Shown: one piece after another, positions 1 through 11,938 of the stretch
Numbering within the stretch: position 1 is the stretch's first letter
Layout: each line of letters opens with the position of its first letter
NCBI RefSeq assembly: GCF_030272615.1
Contig: NC_081405.1
Location: 475,792,008 to 475,856,007, forward strand
From: Cryptomeria japonica
Taxonomy: Eukaryota; Streptophyta; Pinopsida; Cupressales; Cupressaceae
DNA: 64,000 bases
Direction: 5' to 3'
Made by a program: the position numbers and the translations under genes
The notes under the pieces: model-generated
Database searches by the model: none
The model's input: the letters and a program-made list of their open reading frames with translations, nothing else
What the model was told of the DNA's origin: nothing

Positions 1-286
1 ATGCAATATGAATAATTTTATGGATCTTGTGACACAAATTTGTTGCATTTCATGTTCAACATGTTACATAATGTGGAACCAAATACCAATTTACTAATAA
101 TTCAATTGTTTAGTAATAATTCAAATTCACAATTAAAAAATATGAAATAAGTATATGTTCTACTTCTAATTGACAAATTCAAGGAATACAATATCAAAAA
201 TCATCAATGACAACTATAGTATTGCAATTTTGCAAATTGAAATTGTAATATGACTCAAGAATTGTAGTATAATTATAAATACCTAT
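1..286. other. Flank of the gypsy insertion, no gene seen
   Basis: AT-rich sequence with no credible reading frame. Its last five bases, CCTAT (282-286), are one copy of the target duplication of the gypsy element; the other is at 16526-16530. Before that insertion this stretch was continuous with the DNA just 3' of the hAT transposase pseudogene, so it may hold that element's 3' untranslated or terminal region. I could not recognise a terminal inverted repeat here. Confidence 0.6.
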
Positions 287-2179
287 TGATGCTCTGCAAA
301 AAGGATTAGAAAATCTGTTTGATAGCAACACACACAAGAGCACAAGAAACAAACGTTAGTGTTAGCAATAAAAGATTATCCTAAACAGGCATATCAAGAG
401 AGATATTAAGCATGAAATAGAAAGCATATAAACATAGAATAAAATAGCTAATCAAGATGCTCATAGTTGCTCCTCCCTTGTTCCTCTCCTCTCCAAGTCC
501 CAAATGAGTGTAGCTCTCAGTAGCTTTTTGCACTATGGATGGTTATGGAAGATTGAGATTTAATATTAAGCTTCAAATATGAAATGAAAAGCTAAATACT
601 ATGCTATTGATGCTAAAATGATTGATTTTACCAAAAAGACAAGATTTTAGTTATGCTATGCTAAATGCTCTCTAAAAATGTCTATAGCCTAAATGCATAC
701 AAGTTTTCAAGATCTGGATTATGAAGGAATGGGCTCTATTTATAGGAAAAATGGAGCAATGGATGGCCAGGATTGAAAGGTTTAATCAAGGGTCAAGCTT
801 GAAAGTTGGGGATCCATGTGCACAATTTGCACCAATGAAATGGTGACGAGTGTCAACATAAGATTGGGTTGAAAGAAGAGGTTGGAGGCTTTAAATGCCT
901 GAGGAGACCTCATGGTTATCTAGAAGGTAAGGGTCAAGCCTAAATTAGGATTACCCACTGGATTAGGAGTTAATGCAAGGATAAACCTTTGTGCAAATGA
1001 TTAAGAGATAATCATGGTCAAAGCATTAAAGGCTTGATGAGACCCTTGGGTTGGGTAGAGGTTGAGTCAAAACAAATGTTTTAACCATGTGGGAGGGTTT
1101 GAGGTAACCATTAATGGTTATTGGAGACTTTGGGGATTAAGTGGTTGAAGGTTGAAAGCCTTCAATGGTTATCAAAGACTTTGAGCCATTTAGTGGTTGA
1201 AGGTTGAAAGCCTTTAATGGTTATCAAAGACTTTTAGGCTTTGAGAAGTGACTCCATTTTGCTTAGGAATGTGACAATAATTAGGGGATGGATTAAGTTA
1301 ATTAGGAAGGGGTTAGAAGAATCTAGAAGGGGATTAGATTTTGCAAGTGGATTTGGTGGGTGAGGGAAAATAGGATTTTATTAAAATAAAAATTCATTTA
1401 TTTCAATAAATGTGTGCAAGTTGTATTTGGATAAATATTCAAATAAATATTAATTTATTTAAATGAGAAAAAGGAAGATAAAGCATTAAAATGCTTGAAG
1501 ACTTTGAGGGGAACCATTAAAGGCTTGAAGACTTTAAGGAAAACCATTAAAGTCTTAAGAAGACTATAGAAGGAAGCCATCAAGTTTGAAGACTTTAAAG
1601 CCATCAAGTTTGAATACTTTAAGGGAAACCATTAAAGGTTTCAAGTGGGTGAGGATAAATAGGATTTTAAATAAATAATTTATTTAAAATAGTTGTGCAA
1701 CTTGCTTTTGTAGGAAAATACAAGTGGGTGGAGGATAAAGGTGATTTAAATAAATTATTTATTTAAAATAATTGTGCAACTTGCTTTTGTAGGAAAATAC
1801 AAGTGGGTGGAGGATAAAGGTGATTTAAATAAATGATTTATTTATTTAAATGTGAGAGGTGGGATTTTGGGGGATTTAAATAAATATTAATTTATTTAAA
1901 TGTGAGAGGTGGGATTTTGGGGGATTTAAATAAATATTAATTTATTTAAATGTGAGAGAAGATTTAATTAAACAAATATGATTTATTTATTTAATTAATG
2001 GTATGTATTTGGTTAAGTGAATTAAATCAAATAAATTGAATAATTTATTTAATTAATAGGAGAAGAGGGTTAAGATGAATTAATTAAATATTAATTTAAT
2101 TAATTATTAATTGATGGTTAAATAATCAAATAAATACTAAGTATTCATTTAATTAAGTGGACAGATTTATGTGACTACA
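287..2179 (-). repeat. 3' LTR of the Tat element
   Basis: Nearly identical to 14633-16525. It contains internal tandem duplications present in both LTRs: two units of about 80 bp around 1690-1850 (sharing GTGCAACTTGCTTTTGTAGG) and two 50-bp units at 1849-1948. Frequent TTTAAATAAAT / ATTTATTTAAA palindromes fill the half nearest 2179, which is U3 on the minus strand. TATA-like CTATTTATA at 736-744 reads TATAAATAG on the coding strand. Confidence 0.95.
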
Positions 2180-2192
2180 TTTGCCCCTCTTT
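2180..2192 (-). other. Polypurine tract of the Tat element
   Basis: On the minus strand this reads AAAGAGGGGCAAA and directly abuts the TGTAGTCAC start of the 3' LTR, as expected for the primer of plus-strand DNA synthesis. Confidence 0.85.
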
Positions 2193-4031
2193 GAGACGGT
2201 GCAGTTTATCGCGTCGTTTCAAAGAAAGAAAAATAGGTGTGAAGAAATGCCCCATAAAATGTAAATTTAATGGGTGGTATGCCCCCTCGAGAGATGGGTC
2301 GAATTTTTTTTTGAAAAATCGGGCGATCTCTCGAAAAAGAATGAAAAGTGGAGGGGAGGTAGAATAGAAGAAATTAGAACTAATGATGAAAGAATGGGAG
2401 AAAATGGAGTGAATATGAAGAAGCAACAAGCCAGTGGGTACCCTGAGGTCATGCAAGAGATACATAGCAGATGTAGTGTGGGGTTTGGATTGATGCTATA
2501 CAATTGATCAAAATTGTTTGGACAATCTGGTGCAATCGGTTTAATTGCCCCGGTCAAGTCAAAGCGTGACAGTTGATGTCAGTTGGTCGCTTGGACATGA
2601 TAAAGTCTGAGTAAGTGAATCAAAGTTACCTGATGTGACTTAGACAATTGATGTAATTGCCCGATGAAGTCAAGGTATATGAAGCAAAATACTCGTTGAG
2701 ACGTAGACAATTGATGTAATTGTCCGTTGGATTGTGTTTGATTGGTTGATCAATTGATAGTATGTGCGTGTGATGGATGGTTGTGGGGAATCATGGCAGC
2801 CCCGTTGAGACTAGGTCATTATGATAAATGCCTGATGTAGTCTAGGATTACCATAATCGATTACCTGTTGAGACCCAAAGATACGTGATCAGAGTATCTA
2901 TTGATAGTCTAGGTGTGTGGGAGTCGATGTATCTGTGTAGACAGAGTAACTGGCTTAATTTTGTGGATGAGTGAGGATGGGAAGCGATGAAGGGATTAGG
3001 ATGATGTTGATGATCAAGATAGGGAGGGTGAGGGGGGATTTGATGTTAGATAGAAGATATGAAGGACTTATGACTCATTCCTATGGAAGAAGAGGAAAAT
3101 AGAGTATGCATTATTATGACTATGTATGCATGATATGCAGCTATTATGAATGTATGGAAGGTTGGAATGCAACGAAATGCAGTATATATAGATGAGATGG
3201 AATGATGATCCATAGTGCTCTATTTTCATCATTGAGATTTAAAATGTTGGAAGAGAATACAAGCATCTTGACATAATGATTCAAGATGACCAGAGTATTT
3301 CTTACATGGATTTGATATAGCAAGTTAATACAAGCAACTTGATATAATGGATCAAGTTGACCTGAGTATTGCTTGCGGAACAGACAAGGATTATCTCCTT
3401 TCATGCATGACTTGGAACGTCCTCCTTGATCTTAGGCTGATCATATCCTGAGACAAGTGCATACCGTACTAAGAAATAAAAACCTTTATCCAAATTGGAT
3501 GAGGAGGAACCAAAGAATGAGCATTGTACCTGTAAACAAACACTATATACATAAAGAATAAAAGAATATGGATCCTTGGTAATGGTTCATGCTCATATGG
3601 TCGAGGTATACGCTGTAGTCAGCAAGCCGTAATGATCTATGACTGTATTTGGCATAAGATTACGTAGCTTAGTGAACTTCCCACGTAGACACCATTAGTA
3701 CATGCCCCAGAACTTCATCGGAAATAATGCGCAAATGATACAAAACAATGCTGAAAGATCCCGATACAGATAAACAAATGAATTACTCACGAATCAACCA
3801 AGCATTTGATAGCTTAACATAATTTTCTTGTCAAAGAAAACGTCACTTTTGTCTTTGTTTTTGGTAAGGAAGGATGCATCCTTGTTGAAGACAGTTTGAT
3901 TGTTGATGTTGATTGTGTGGTTGATTGATAAATGGTCATTGTGTGAGTACTGTGTTAATGTTGGTTTTGCATCTGCTTGAATGAATATGTACAAGGTGTT
4001 GCCATGTTTTTGTGTGATTTTCGATGGGTTT

Positions 4032-4197
4032 TTTGATGTTTTTGGACTTTGTGTAATAGTTTTTGAATGTTTTTGGATTTTGTGAGTCATTTTTGAATGT
4101 TTTTGGATTTTGCGAGACATTTTTGAATGTTTTTGTATTTTGCGAGACATTTTTGAATGTTTTTGTATTTTGCGAGACATTTTTGAATGTTTTTGCC
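4032..4197. repeat. 30-bp minisatellite, about 5.5 copies
   Basis: Tandem units start near 4060, 4090, 4120, 4150 and 4180. The core is TTTTTGAATGTTTTTG followed by a variable TATTTTGCGAGACA-type half; an older, diverged unit lies at 4032-4059. The array produces an apparent minus-strand Lys/His/Ser-rich repeat peptide, which I regard as an artefact of the 30-bp period. Confidence 0.9.
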
Positions 4198-4505
4198 AAT
4201 GAATCACTAGTAATGTAGAATCCACTTCCATCATCTAGATTGTAAGGGCATTGCCCCCAAGTTGGACATGATTTATGAAAAAGCGGGATGCCAGACGCAT
4301 GAAGTACTTTCTTGGATTACAGATCAAATAACAAGCCATGGTTAGATGGATGGATGTGTGTATGTATGAATGTGATCGCAACGAGCCTGAAAGATATTGG
4401 AGCCATTGCCTTTACGAGTGGCGCCTGTTTGCCAGGTTTTCGCCATCGTACTTACCCAAGGTGCCACTGGAGTGGTTGTTCACCGTTTGGATGCATGATT
4501 TTTCT

Positions 4506-4608
4506 TTACTTTTTTGAATGTTTTTGTATTTTCTTTAGGACATTTTTCTGAATGTTTTTGGTATTTTCTTTAGGACATTTTTCTGAATGTTTTTGGTATT
4601 TTCTGATA
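4506..4608. repeat. 34-bp minisatellite, three copies
   Basis: Three units sharing GAATGTTTTTGGTATTTTCT and a TTTAGGACATTTTTCT half. The core GAATGTTTTTG is the same as in the 30-bp array at 4032-4197, so the two arrays probably have a common origin, separated by about 300 bp of unique DNA. Confidence 0.85.
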
Positions 4609-4636
4609 TGCAGGGGAGCCTGATGCCTTGTACACC

Positions 4637-6205
4637 TTAGGTATAAAACCGTTTGAGGTGCATGCTATTGATTGGATCTGCGAGCGGTTCTCCGTCTGAT
4701 GTAGCCAACTGATATGCCCTAGACCCGAATACAGCAGTGACAACATATGGGCCGAGCCAATTTGATTCAAACTTGCCTTGATGTTCTTTGTTTGGTTGGT
4801 TGCGAGGATTCTCTCGAAGAACAAGATCACCTACCTCAAATGTACGAGATCTAACTCAGTGATTGTAGCTTCTACTCATGCGCTGCTGATAGGCTTTGAG
4901 GTGATTGTATGCAGCTTGTCGCTTCTCATCAAGTAACTCTAAGTCCTGAAGACGTGAGACTCTGTATGCTTCATCATCGATGAGATTATGCAAGGAAACT
5001 CATAATGATGGTATCTCAACCTCAATAGGTAAGATAGCTTCTGCACCATAGACCAATGAATAAGGAGTTGCACCTGTAGGGGTTCGAATGCTAGTTCGAT
5101 ATGCCCATAATGCTGGATTCAATTGAACATGCCAATCATGACCGGCATCATTGACTATCTTCTTTAGGATTCTCAATATGTTTTTATTGGATGCTTCAGC
5201 CTGACCATTGCCTTGTGGGTAATAGGGGGTGGAAAAGTGATGTTGGATATGAAATTTCTCACAAAGCTCACGGACATCCTGATTTTTGAAAGGAAGACCG
5301 TTATCTGTGATGATGGACATGGGTACACCATACCGGCAGATGATGTAGTTGAGGATGAATGAGGCGATCTGCTTGCCGGTGACTTGGGTAAGTGGAACAG
5401 CTTCGATCCACTTTGTGAAATATTCGGTAGCAGTAATAATGAATTTATGGCCATTGGATGAAGATGGATGAATCTTACCCACAAGGTCAAGGCCCCATTG
5501 ACAAAAAGGCCATGGTGTTGTGATTGGTTGCAGTTCCTGTGCTGGTGCATGTATCAGGTCACCGTGAACTTGACATTTCTTGCATTTCTTGACAAAGTAG
5601 TAGGAATCCTTTTCCATAGATGGCCAATAGTATCCAGCTCGCATGATCTTCTTGGCTAGTGATGGACCACTTGAGTGAGTCTCGCAAATTCCTTCATGTA
5701 CCTCTTCCAAAACCTTTGTTATCTCATCCTGTTCCAGACATCGAAGGAGAGTACCATCAAGACTACGTCGGTATAGGGTTTCGGCAATAATGGTATATCG
5801 AGCAGTTTGGCGAATGAAGGTTTTTCGTTGGTTATTTGATTGGTTGGGAGGAAGGGTATGATCATAGAGATAGGTGTAGAACTCACCGTACCATGGGGAT
5901 TCAGAACCAACAAGGTGACATATCATTTCAGATTCAGGGATATCATAAGCGGGGATCCAAAGCTGTTCTACCAAGAACTCGTAGCGTGTTGAATTTTGTG
6001 GAAGATCTAGTAGAGATGCGATGGTAGCCATGGCGTCAGCAGCTTGATTCTGATCTCTTGGTATCTACTCAAAAGTGATAGTAGTAAATGATGTCTTTAG
6101 AGTGTCCACCATTTGCTTATATGGCATGAGTTTATCATCTTTGGTCTGATATTCATCTGTTGCTTGTCGAATGACTAGTTGGGAGTCGCCATATACTTGT
6201 AGTTC
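4637..6205 (-). pseudogene. gag-pol part: end of second RNase H plus integrase
   Basis: Continues the frame of the reverse transcriptase. It completes the archaeal-type RNase H (GDSQLV, then a late Asp in QAADAM). Next is the integrase: an HHCC zinc region (HEGICETH then CKKC), a catalytic core with D (GLDLVG), D (IITDNG) and E (GQAEASN), and a C-terminal region with FEVGDLVL and LGPYVV. The natural stop is the TAA at 4637-4639. In-frame stops interrupt it at 6065-6067 (TAG), 5000-5002 (TGA) and 4856-4858 (TGA), preceded by TAA at 6206-6208. All catalytic residues are present, so the damage is purely nonsense. Integrase would insert the element DNA into the host chromosome. Confidence 0.9.
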
Positions 6206-8134
6206 TTATAATTTCCACTGTACGGCTAACCTGAGTCCTGTGATCAAGGCCTCATACTCTGCTATGTTGTTTGTGCATGGAAATGTGAGCCTGTAAGACT
6301 TCGGGATGCTATCACCTTGAGGTGTGATAAACAAAATGCTTGCCCCTGAGCCATGCCTAGTGTATGAACCATCAAAATATAGTTTCCATGGTTGTACTTC
6401 TGTGATCATGAATATCTCTTCATCTGGAAAATTGGAAATGAGGGGATGATCGCCTATGAGTGGTGCATCGGCCAACTGATCTGCAATAACTTGACCTTTG
6501 ATAGCTTTACGATCTACATACTCAATGTCAAATTCACTTAGAATCATCACCCATTTGGCCAAGCGACCTGTCAATGCTGCTTTGCTGAGTAAATATTTGA
6601 GTGGATCAATCTTTGTGATGAGTTGTACCTTGTGTGTCAACAGATAGTGCCGCAATTTAGTGGCTGCTAAGATCACTGCTAGGCAAGCTCGCTCAATAGG
6701 TGTGTAATTGAGTTCATAGCCAACCAGTGTGCGAGAGATGTAGTAAACAGCACACTCTTTGCCTTCTGCATTATGTTGTGCCAATAATACACCCAATGTT
6801 GTACTTGTTGCCGAGATATAGAGTAACAATGGTCTACTTGGATCTGGTGGCATCAGCAATGGTGGATTCATGAGATAGTCTTTAAGTGTCTGAAATGCTT
6901 GCTGGCATCGAGCATCCCAATGAAAGCGGATGTTCTTGTGTAGCAAGTGTGTGAATGGGTGACACTTATCAGCCAATTGTGCAATGAATCTTCGGATGGA
7001 TTGAAGCCGCCCTTGTAATGTCCTTAGCTGACTGATATTCTTTGGAGGTGGCATATCCATTATTGCCTTAACCTTTGCTGGATCGACCTCAATGCCTTTG
7101 CTTGAGACAATGTATCCTAGAAGCTTCCCGGAGGTCACTCCAAAGACACATTTCTTTGGGTTGAGTCGAACATGATATTGTTCCAGTCTATCAAAGATTT
7201 GATCTAAGATGTGGAGATGTCCTTCTCTAGTAAGTGATTTTGCTAGTAAGTCATCCACATAATCTTCCATTATAGTATGCATTATGTCATGGAAGATGGT
7301 GGCCATTGCTCTTTGATAGGTCACTCCTGCATTCTTTAGACCAAAAGGCATTACATTCCAGCAGTATGTGCCCCATGGACATGTGAAGGCTGTCTTATGT
7401 TGATCTTCGGGTGCGATCTTTATCTGATTGTAGCCGGAAAAGCCATCCATGAGTGAAAGCATCGCATGTCCTGCTGTTAGATCCACTATGATGTCGATAT
7501 TTGGTAGGGGAAAGTCATCCTTAGGACATGCCTTATTCAGATCTCTGAAGTCAGTACAAATGCGGATGCCCCCTTTTGGTTTGCCAACAGGCACAATGTT
7601 GGAGATCCATTCTGCATAATCAATTGGCCTAATGAAACCAACATCTAGGAGTTTCTTGAGTTCTGTTTTGACTAGCACTGCAATCTGGGGATGCATCTTA
7701 CGAAGCTTCTGCTTGACAAGTTTGGCTCCTTCTGCTACGGTGAGGTGATGCATGACTAAATCAGGATCAAGCCCAGGCATGTCTGCATATGACCATGTGA
7801 AGTTGATCTGACGCTTCTGGAAGAACTCTATAAATTTAGGCTGTTCCTTTGGAGTGAGAAGAGATGCCAGATGTATGATATGAGCATTTTCAGGAGTCCC
7901 CACATTGTATTCTTTGGTCTCCTCAATAAGAATCGTGGATCGCTCCTGTTGTGTACTAGCAGGGAGAATGTCAAACCCTTCATCCTCAGGCGCCTCAGAG
8001 AGGTTTTCACCGTTGGATACGCTCTTTCTTTTTACTTTTGTCGGATCAAACAGTGCCACAGTGTGGTTTTCACTGAAAGATCCATGTTTTATTGTTATAT
8101 TTTTGTAGCTGAAAGGTTTGGCATCCGCCCCGAA
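6206..8134 (-). pseudogene. gag-pol part: reverse transcriptase and RNase H
   Basis: An uninterrupted stretch of over 600 codons in the gag-pol frame. The RT palm carries FRDLNKACPKD, MDGFSGYNQI and the active-site YVDD (7250-7261). It is followed by the connection region and the retroviral-type RNase H (LYISATSTTLGVLLAQ, then YTPIE). After a linker it begins a second RNase H with YFDGSYTRHGSGAS and NNIAEYEALITGL, broken by a TAA at 6206-6208. The double RNase H is the hallmark of Tat elements. It would copy element RNA into DNA and remove the RNA strand. The upstream boundary is another in-frame TAA (8135-8137). Confidence 0.93.
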
Positions 8135-9316
8135 TTATGTTGCGCTATTAAGTTCAATGGCGAATCCAGCTTTGTGATCCCCGCTTGGTAGGTTATCCCT
8201 TAATTCCAAAAAGTCAATGATAGCCTCATCATTTTGGAAGAAATCAAGACATGGGGGATTTGGTTGGTTCCATTCGATGAGTTCAGGGTGGACAATGGGC
8301 ATTACTTCATCGACTAGATTAAGTTTGTTAGAGGTATTAGTGAGGGTCAAGACAGTGTGGTGAAGGTCATTGATGGTACTTTCCCTGTCAGAATCAGGCG
8401 TAGGATGAGACGTAGGGTCTGTGGAAGATGTTTCCAGCTCAGGAACCCAAGTGGTCTTTATCTGTGCTTCTCCGTAAACAGGGATGTCTTTGCGTGGTGG
8501 AGGTGGTGATGTGTCTTCCTCATCTGAAGTATTAAGCTGTATAGAATCAAATTCCCACTCATGTGAGTCAGTCTCTGAATCACTTTCCAGCATCCGATTG
8601 CTATACCATACTGGGATGTCTTTAGAATTAAACACGACAGGTGTGATTGGTTGATGTACCTTTGTAGTGATCGGTGCTACAGGAAGTTTGATGGGGATAA
8701 AAGAATCTAGCACAGGAAGTATCGGCAGTGTTGACTCAGTGGCTTCTGCAGGAACTGCTGGTACCATAGATGCTGTTGCGGATTCTGATACAGTTGCTGC
8801 TGCTAATGGTACTATGGATGTAATGGCTGTTGCAAATGGGATTACTGGTTTGATTGGTGGGATGATTGGTATTGTAGATGGTGGAGTTGTGAGCCTCAAT
8901 GGGGCAGTGGGGATAGTGCTTGATGGTGCTTTGATTATGAAAGGTGTCCTCTTTGCAGTAGGTGGGCAAAATGGTTTGCTAGGTTTTCCTTTGAATCTGA
9001 GTTTAGGAAGGATCTCTTTTTCAAAGCCAAGGCTTGTATTACCTTTGGGCTTGAATTCTGGTAGCAGAGGTTCGTGTCGTCCTTGTTTGCAGTATCCCAA
9101 AGCACTCTGACCATCATATCCCATTCTTTGCATAATGAGAAGGCCTTTGCCATACTGATCCGTAGGAAGTGTAACTCACGGTATGTCAGTGGTGATGGGA
9201 TCCTTATAGATCCATTCCGCCAGGTCCTCATCTTGTGTTTCTTCCTCTTGACTCTTTCCAAGAACGAAAGGTGTCAAAGCACATGCTGGTATGTTTAGTG
9301 GTTGCTGGAGTAACTG
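8135..9316 (-). pseudogene. gag-pol part: G-patch and proline-rich linker
   Basis: Lies between protease and reverse transcriptase in the same frame. It contains a G-patch-like motif (MGYDG...LGY, then LPEFKPKG...LGF) near 9025-9133. A low-complexity Pro/Thr/Ile/Ala linker follows, then an acidic Ser/Thr/Glu segment leading to the RT. G-patch modules at this place are known in some plant gypsy elements and bind RNA or RNA helicases in other proteins; the role here is inferred. In-frame stops are at 9317-9319 (TAG), 9176-9178 (TGA) and 8135-8137 (TAA). Confidence 0.8.
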
Positions 9317-10681
9317 CTATGGTTTACCATGAGTTCTAGGAGAAGTGGGCATTTGTCCCACACAAAAGAGTTGACTCAAGTTGTATTCCCCAGGACCTTC
9401 CTTTGCAATCTTCATCTTAATCTTTTCTTGCTTCGGTATAGTGGTGTTTGAACTGGCAAGAGAGGCGGGATTTATATATGATGTGGAGGAAATGGCTTCT
9501 CTATTATTAGGAATGGTAATCTCTGATTGATGGCTGATATTATGGCAAAATGCAAAGGGATTTGCATCGCCCAGGATTGTGATCTCTACACCGTTATGTG
9601 GGAACTTGATACATTGATGGTAGGTAGATGGAACAGCTTGCATGGCATGTATCCAAGGTCTCCCTAATAATAGATTATATGGCAGAGGAAGGTCCAGAAC
9701 CTGACAAATTATGTGCTTTACCACAGGACCGACTCGGATTGGTAGTACCACAGCTCCTTTGGATGAACGCTCTGCATCATCATAGGCCTTGATGGTGATC
9801 TTCTTGCGAGGATCCACTGATTCTATTGCATATCCCAATGCTGTGACCAACTGTAGTGTACAAATGTTTAGGCCTACTCCATTATCTATTAAGACTCGCT
9901 TGATCCTGTGTTGGTTGATAAAGCCTTCAATGTGTAGTGAAGCATTATGAGGTTGTTGGAAAGAAGAGTTGTCACTTTTAGAAAAAGTGAGACAAGGTGA
10001 TGACTTTAGATTTCCAACCATGGCTTGAAATTGGTCCGTGTTCAGGTTTGCAGGGACTGACGCCTCTTGGAGTGCTTGATCCAAGATTGTTTTATGAGAG
10101 GGTGATAGACGCAAAAGCTCCAAAATGGATATAAGTGCAGGGGTTTTGTCTAATTGTTCCACAAGATTGTACTGCTTTGGGATGGAGGTGGTGCCTTGTG
10201 GAGCTGCCTTTATGGTGACCTTGCCACGATGTGTAACAACATTGCAATTTGAGGTGGGATTTTTGAAGGTGATAGTTGCAATTTGTTCACTGGCATCATA
10301 CAGGTGATTTACAATGTAGTTATACGCAGCCTGCGTATAATCAGTGGTATCAGTGCCTCGTCTGGAAGTGGAAGGATCCCTTTGATCTTGTGATGGAAGT
10401 GGATTTTTGAACATCAGATGATCATTATTGGTTGTTTTTGGGTCATGTCCTTCAATTTCAATTTCTCCTCGATCAATAAGATCCGGAATGAGGTCTTTCA
10501 ATCGGTGACAATTACTTGTCTTGTGCCCTCTTCCTTGATGGAATTCACAGTGTTTAGTATCTCTCCACCATGCTGGTTTGACTTGAGGCTCATAGTTTGA
10601 TAGCTTAGGTAGAGTGACCAAATTTTGAGAGAGGAGTTGTCGCAACACTGTTTCAATGGGTTCCCCTAAGGGAGTGTATGT
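9317..10681 (-). pseudogene. gag-pol part: zinc knuckle and aspartic protease
   Basis: Begins after an in-frame TGA (10682-10684). A gag-type zinc-binding motif (CEFHQGRGHKTSNC) is followed by a linker and a retropepsin-like domain. Its active site reads LIDNGVGLNIC (Asp codon at 9884-9886), then the flap region and the family's LLGRPWIHAMQA near the domain end. The usual DSG/DTG triad is DNG here, a one-base Ser-to-Asn difference that probably harms catalysis. The protease would cut the polyprotein. The segment ends at TAG 9317-9319. Confidence 0.88.
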
Positions 10682-11938
10682 TCATTTTTGTTTTTGCTGA
10701 CGAGGTCTTGGTTCATCATGAGACGTGATGCGACCTTGATTGGAAGGAACATTTGTGTTATTCTGAGGTGGAGGATTTTGTCCTGCAAACCGAACCACAA
10801 GTTGTGCATTTTGGATAGTTCGAGCATCCACAACCCCATCGTTGACGATATTCTTATTCTTGTTCCAGAAGTTTGGTTTATCACTATTGAAGCGCAGGTG
10901 AGGACCATCTTTTGGTTCATTAAAGATTTTGATGAGTCCTTTCTTGATGAGTGCCCTTTCACATTTTAAACCCTTGGTGATCATATCGTTAAAAGAGTCT
11001 GTGTCTTTGACATCCAAGTGAAATTCCATTTCTTCGTTTAAGTTGGAAATGAAAATTTCCACTAGTTCTCATTCAGGTAACTGAAGAGAACGTCTGCTAG
11101 ACATTTGGCGCCATCGTTGCAGGAATACTGAGAATAGTTCACTTGGTTTTTGTTTGGTATTGCATAGATCAGCCATGGTGATGTCGTGTTCAATGTTATA
11201 AGAGTAATGAGATAGGAACTTCTGGATGAGTTCCTCAAATGTTCTAATGCCACCTGGTAGTCGGGAAAACCATGATGTGGTTGTTCCTCCCAAGCTTTGG
11301 GGAAAAAGGCGCATTAGGTAGGTGTCTTCATATGCCACTCCAAGACAAGCAGAATGAAATTCTCGGACATGATCACGGGGATCCCCCTTTCCTCTATATT
11401 TTTCAAATTTGGGTGTTTCGAACCCGCGTGGAAAGGGTAGCATATAAAGATTCCTATCAAAAGGATAGGGACAGATGTCATTGAGTGAGAATTGGTTAAT
11501 CTTGACACCACTATGAAGTTGTTGGGCGAGATTCTCGACTTGTTGCCGCAACATCTCCATTTCATTTGGAGGAGGAGGTGGTGGGTTACCTCGAGGGATG
11601 TTATATCTGATGGGATCTCTACGCCCTTCCTCCTCATGGCGACTTTGTCTTTCTGATGCTTGTCTTAATTGGGCAAGATCAAAGTCTGAGGGGAGTTTGG
11701 CTCCTTCTTGAGCAAGTCTTAAGAAGTGAGCATCCGCATTGCTCCTGAGTATTTCGTCAAAAAGTTTGTTAAAGAGAGGGTTATGCTGAGCCCTTTCGAT
11801 TGTTGCAGGAGTAGGAGTACTTGGGTTTTCGTCATTTGTATTTCCTCCAAGTGCTTCTTGGAATTCATTGAGATTTTCCTCTTCTTCTTCTTCTATTTCT
11901 ATTTCTCGTTGTCGTGACTGTGATTGGGTTTGAGCCAT
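10682..11938 (-). pseudogene. gag-pol part: gag
   Basis: I place the start at ATG 11936-11938 (MAQTQSQSRQ), because the in-frame codon further upstream at 12031 is GTG. An acidic N-terminus with a run of Glu is followed by a Pro-rich stretch and a coiled segment (MEMLRQQVENLAQQL). The conserved retrotransposon gag block comes next (GDPRDHVREFHSACLG, FPQSLGGTTTSWFSRLP, FEELIQKFLSHY). Gag would form the particle around the element RNA. A TGA at 11069-11071 breaks the domain just before the ELVEIFISNL motif, and another TGA lies at 10682-10684. From 11938 to 4637 the frame is unshifted: 2434 codons including stops. Confidence 0.9.

Larger units (their letters stand above)
2193..4636 (-). other. 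Long untranslated 3' region of the Tat element
   Basis: About 2.4 kb between the end of the integrase frame and the polypurine tract. Frames here are short, inconsistent and low in complexity, so I call no gene. It holds two related minisatellites (4032-4197 and 4506-4608) and otherwise unique-looking sequence. Long non-coding stretches next to the LTRs are common in Tat elements. Confidence 0.7.

Noticed and set aside
3794-4234. Minus-strand frame with a repeated Lys-Met-Ser-Arg-Lys peptide
   Set aside because: It is the translation of a 30-bp minisatellite in the element's untranslated 3' region; the repeat has a multiple-of-three period, which keeps a frame open by chance.
8667-9110. Plus-strand frame of 147 codons opposite the G-patch linker
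   Set aside because: Shadow of the Pro/Thr/Ile-rich minus-strand linker of gag-pol; no known motif.
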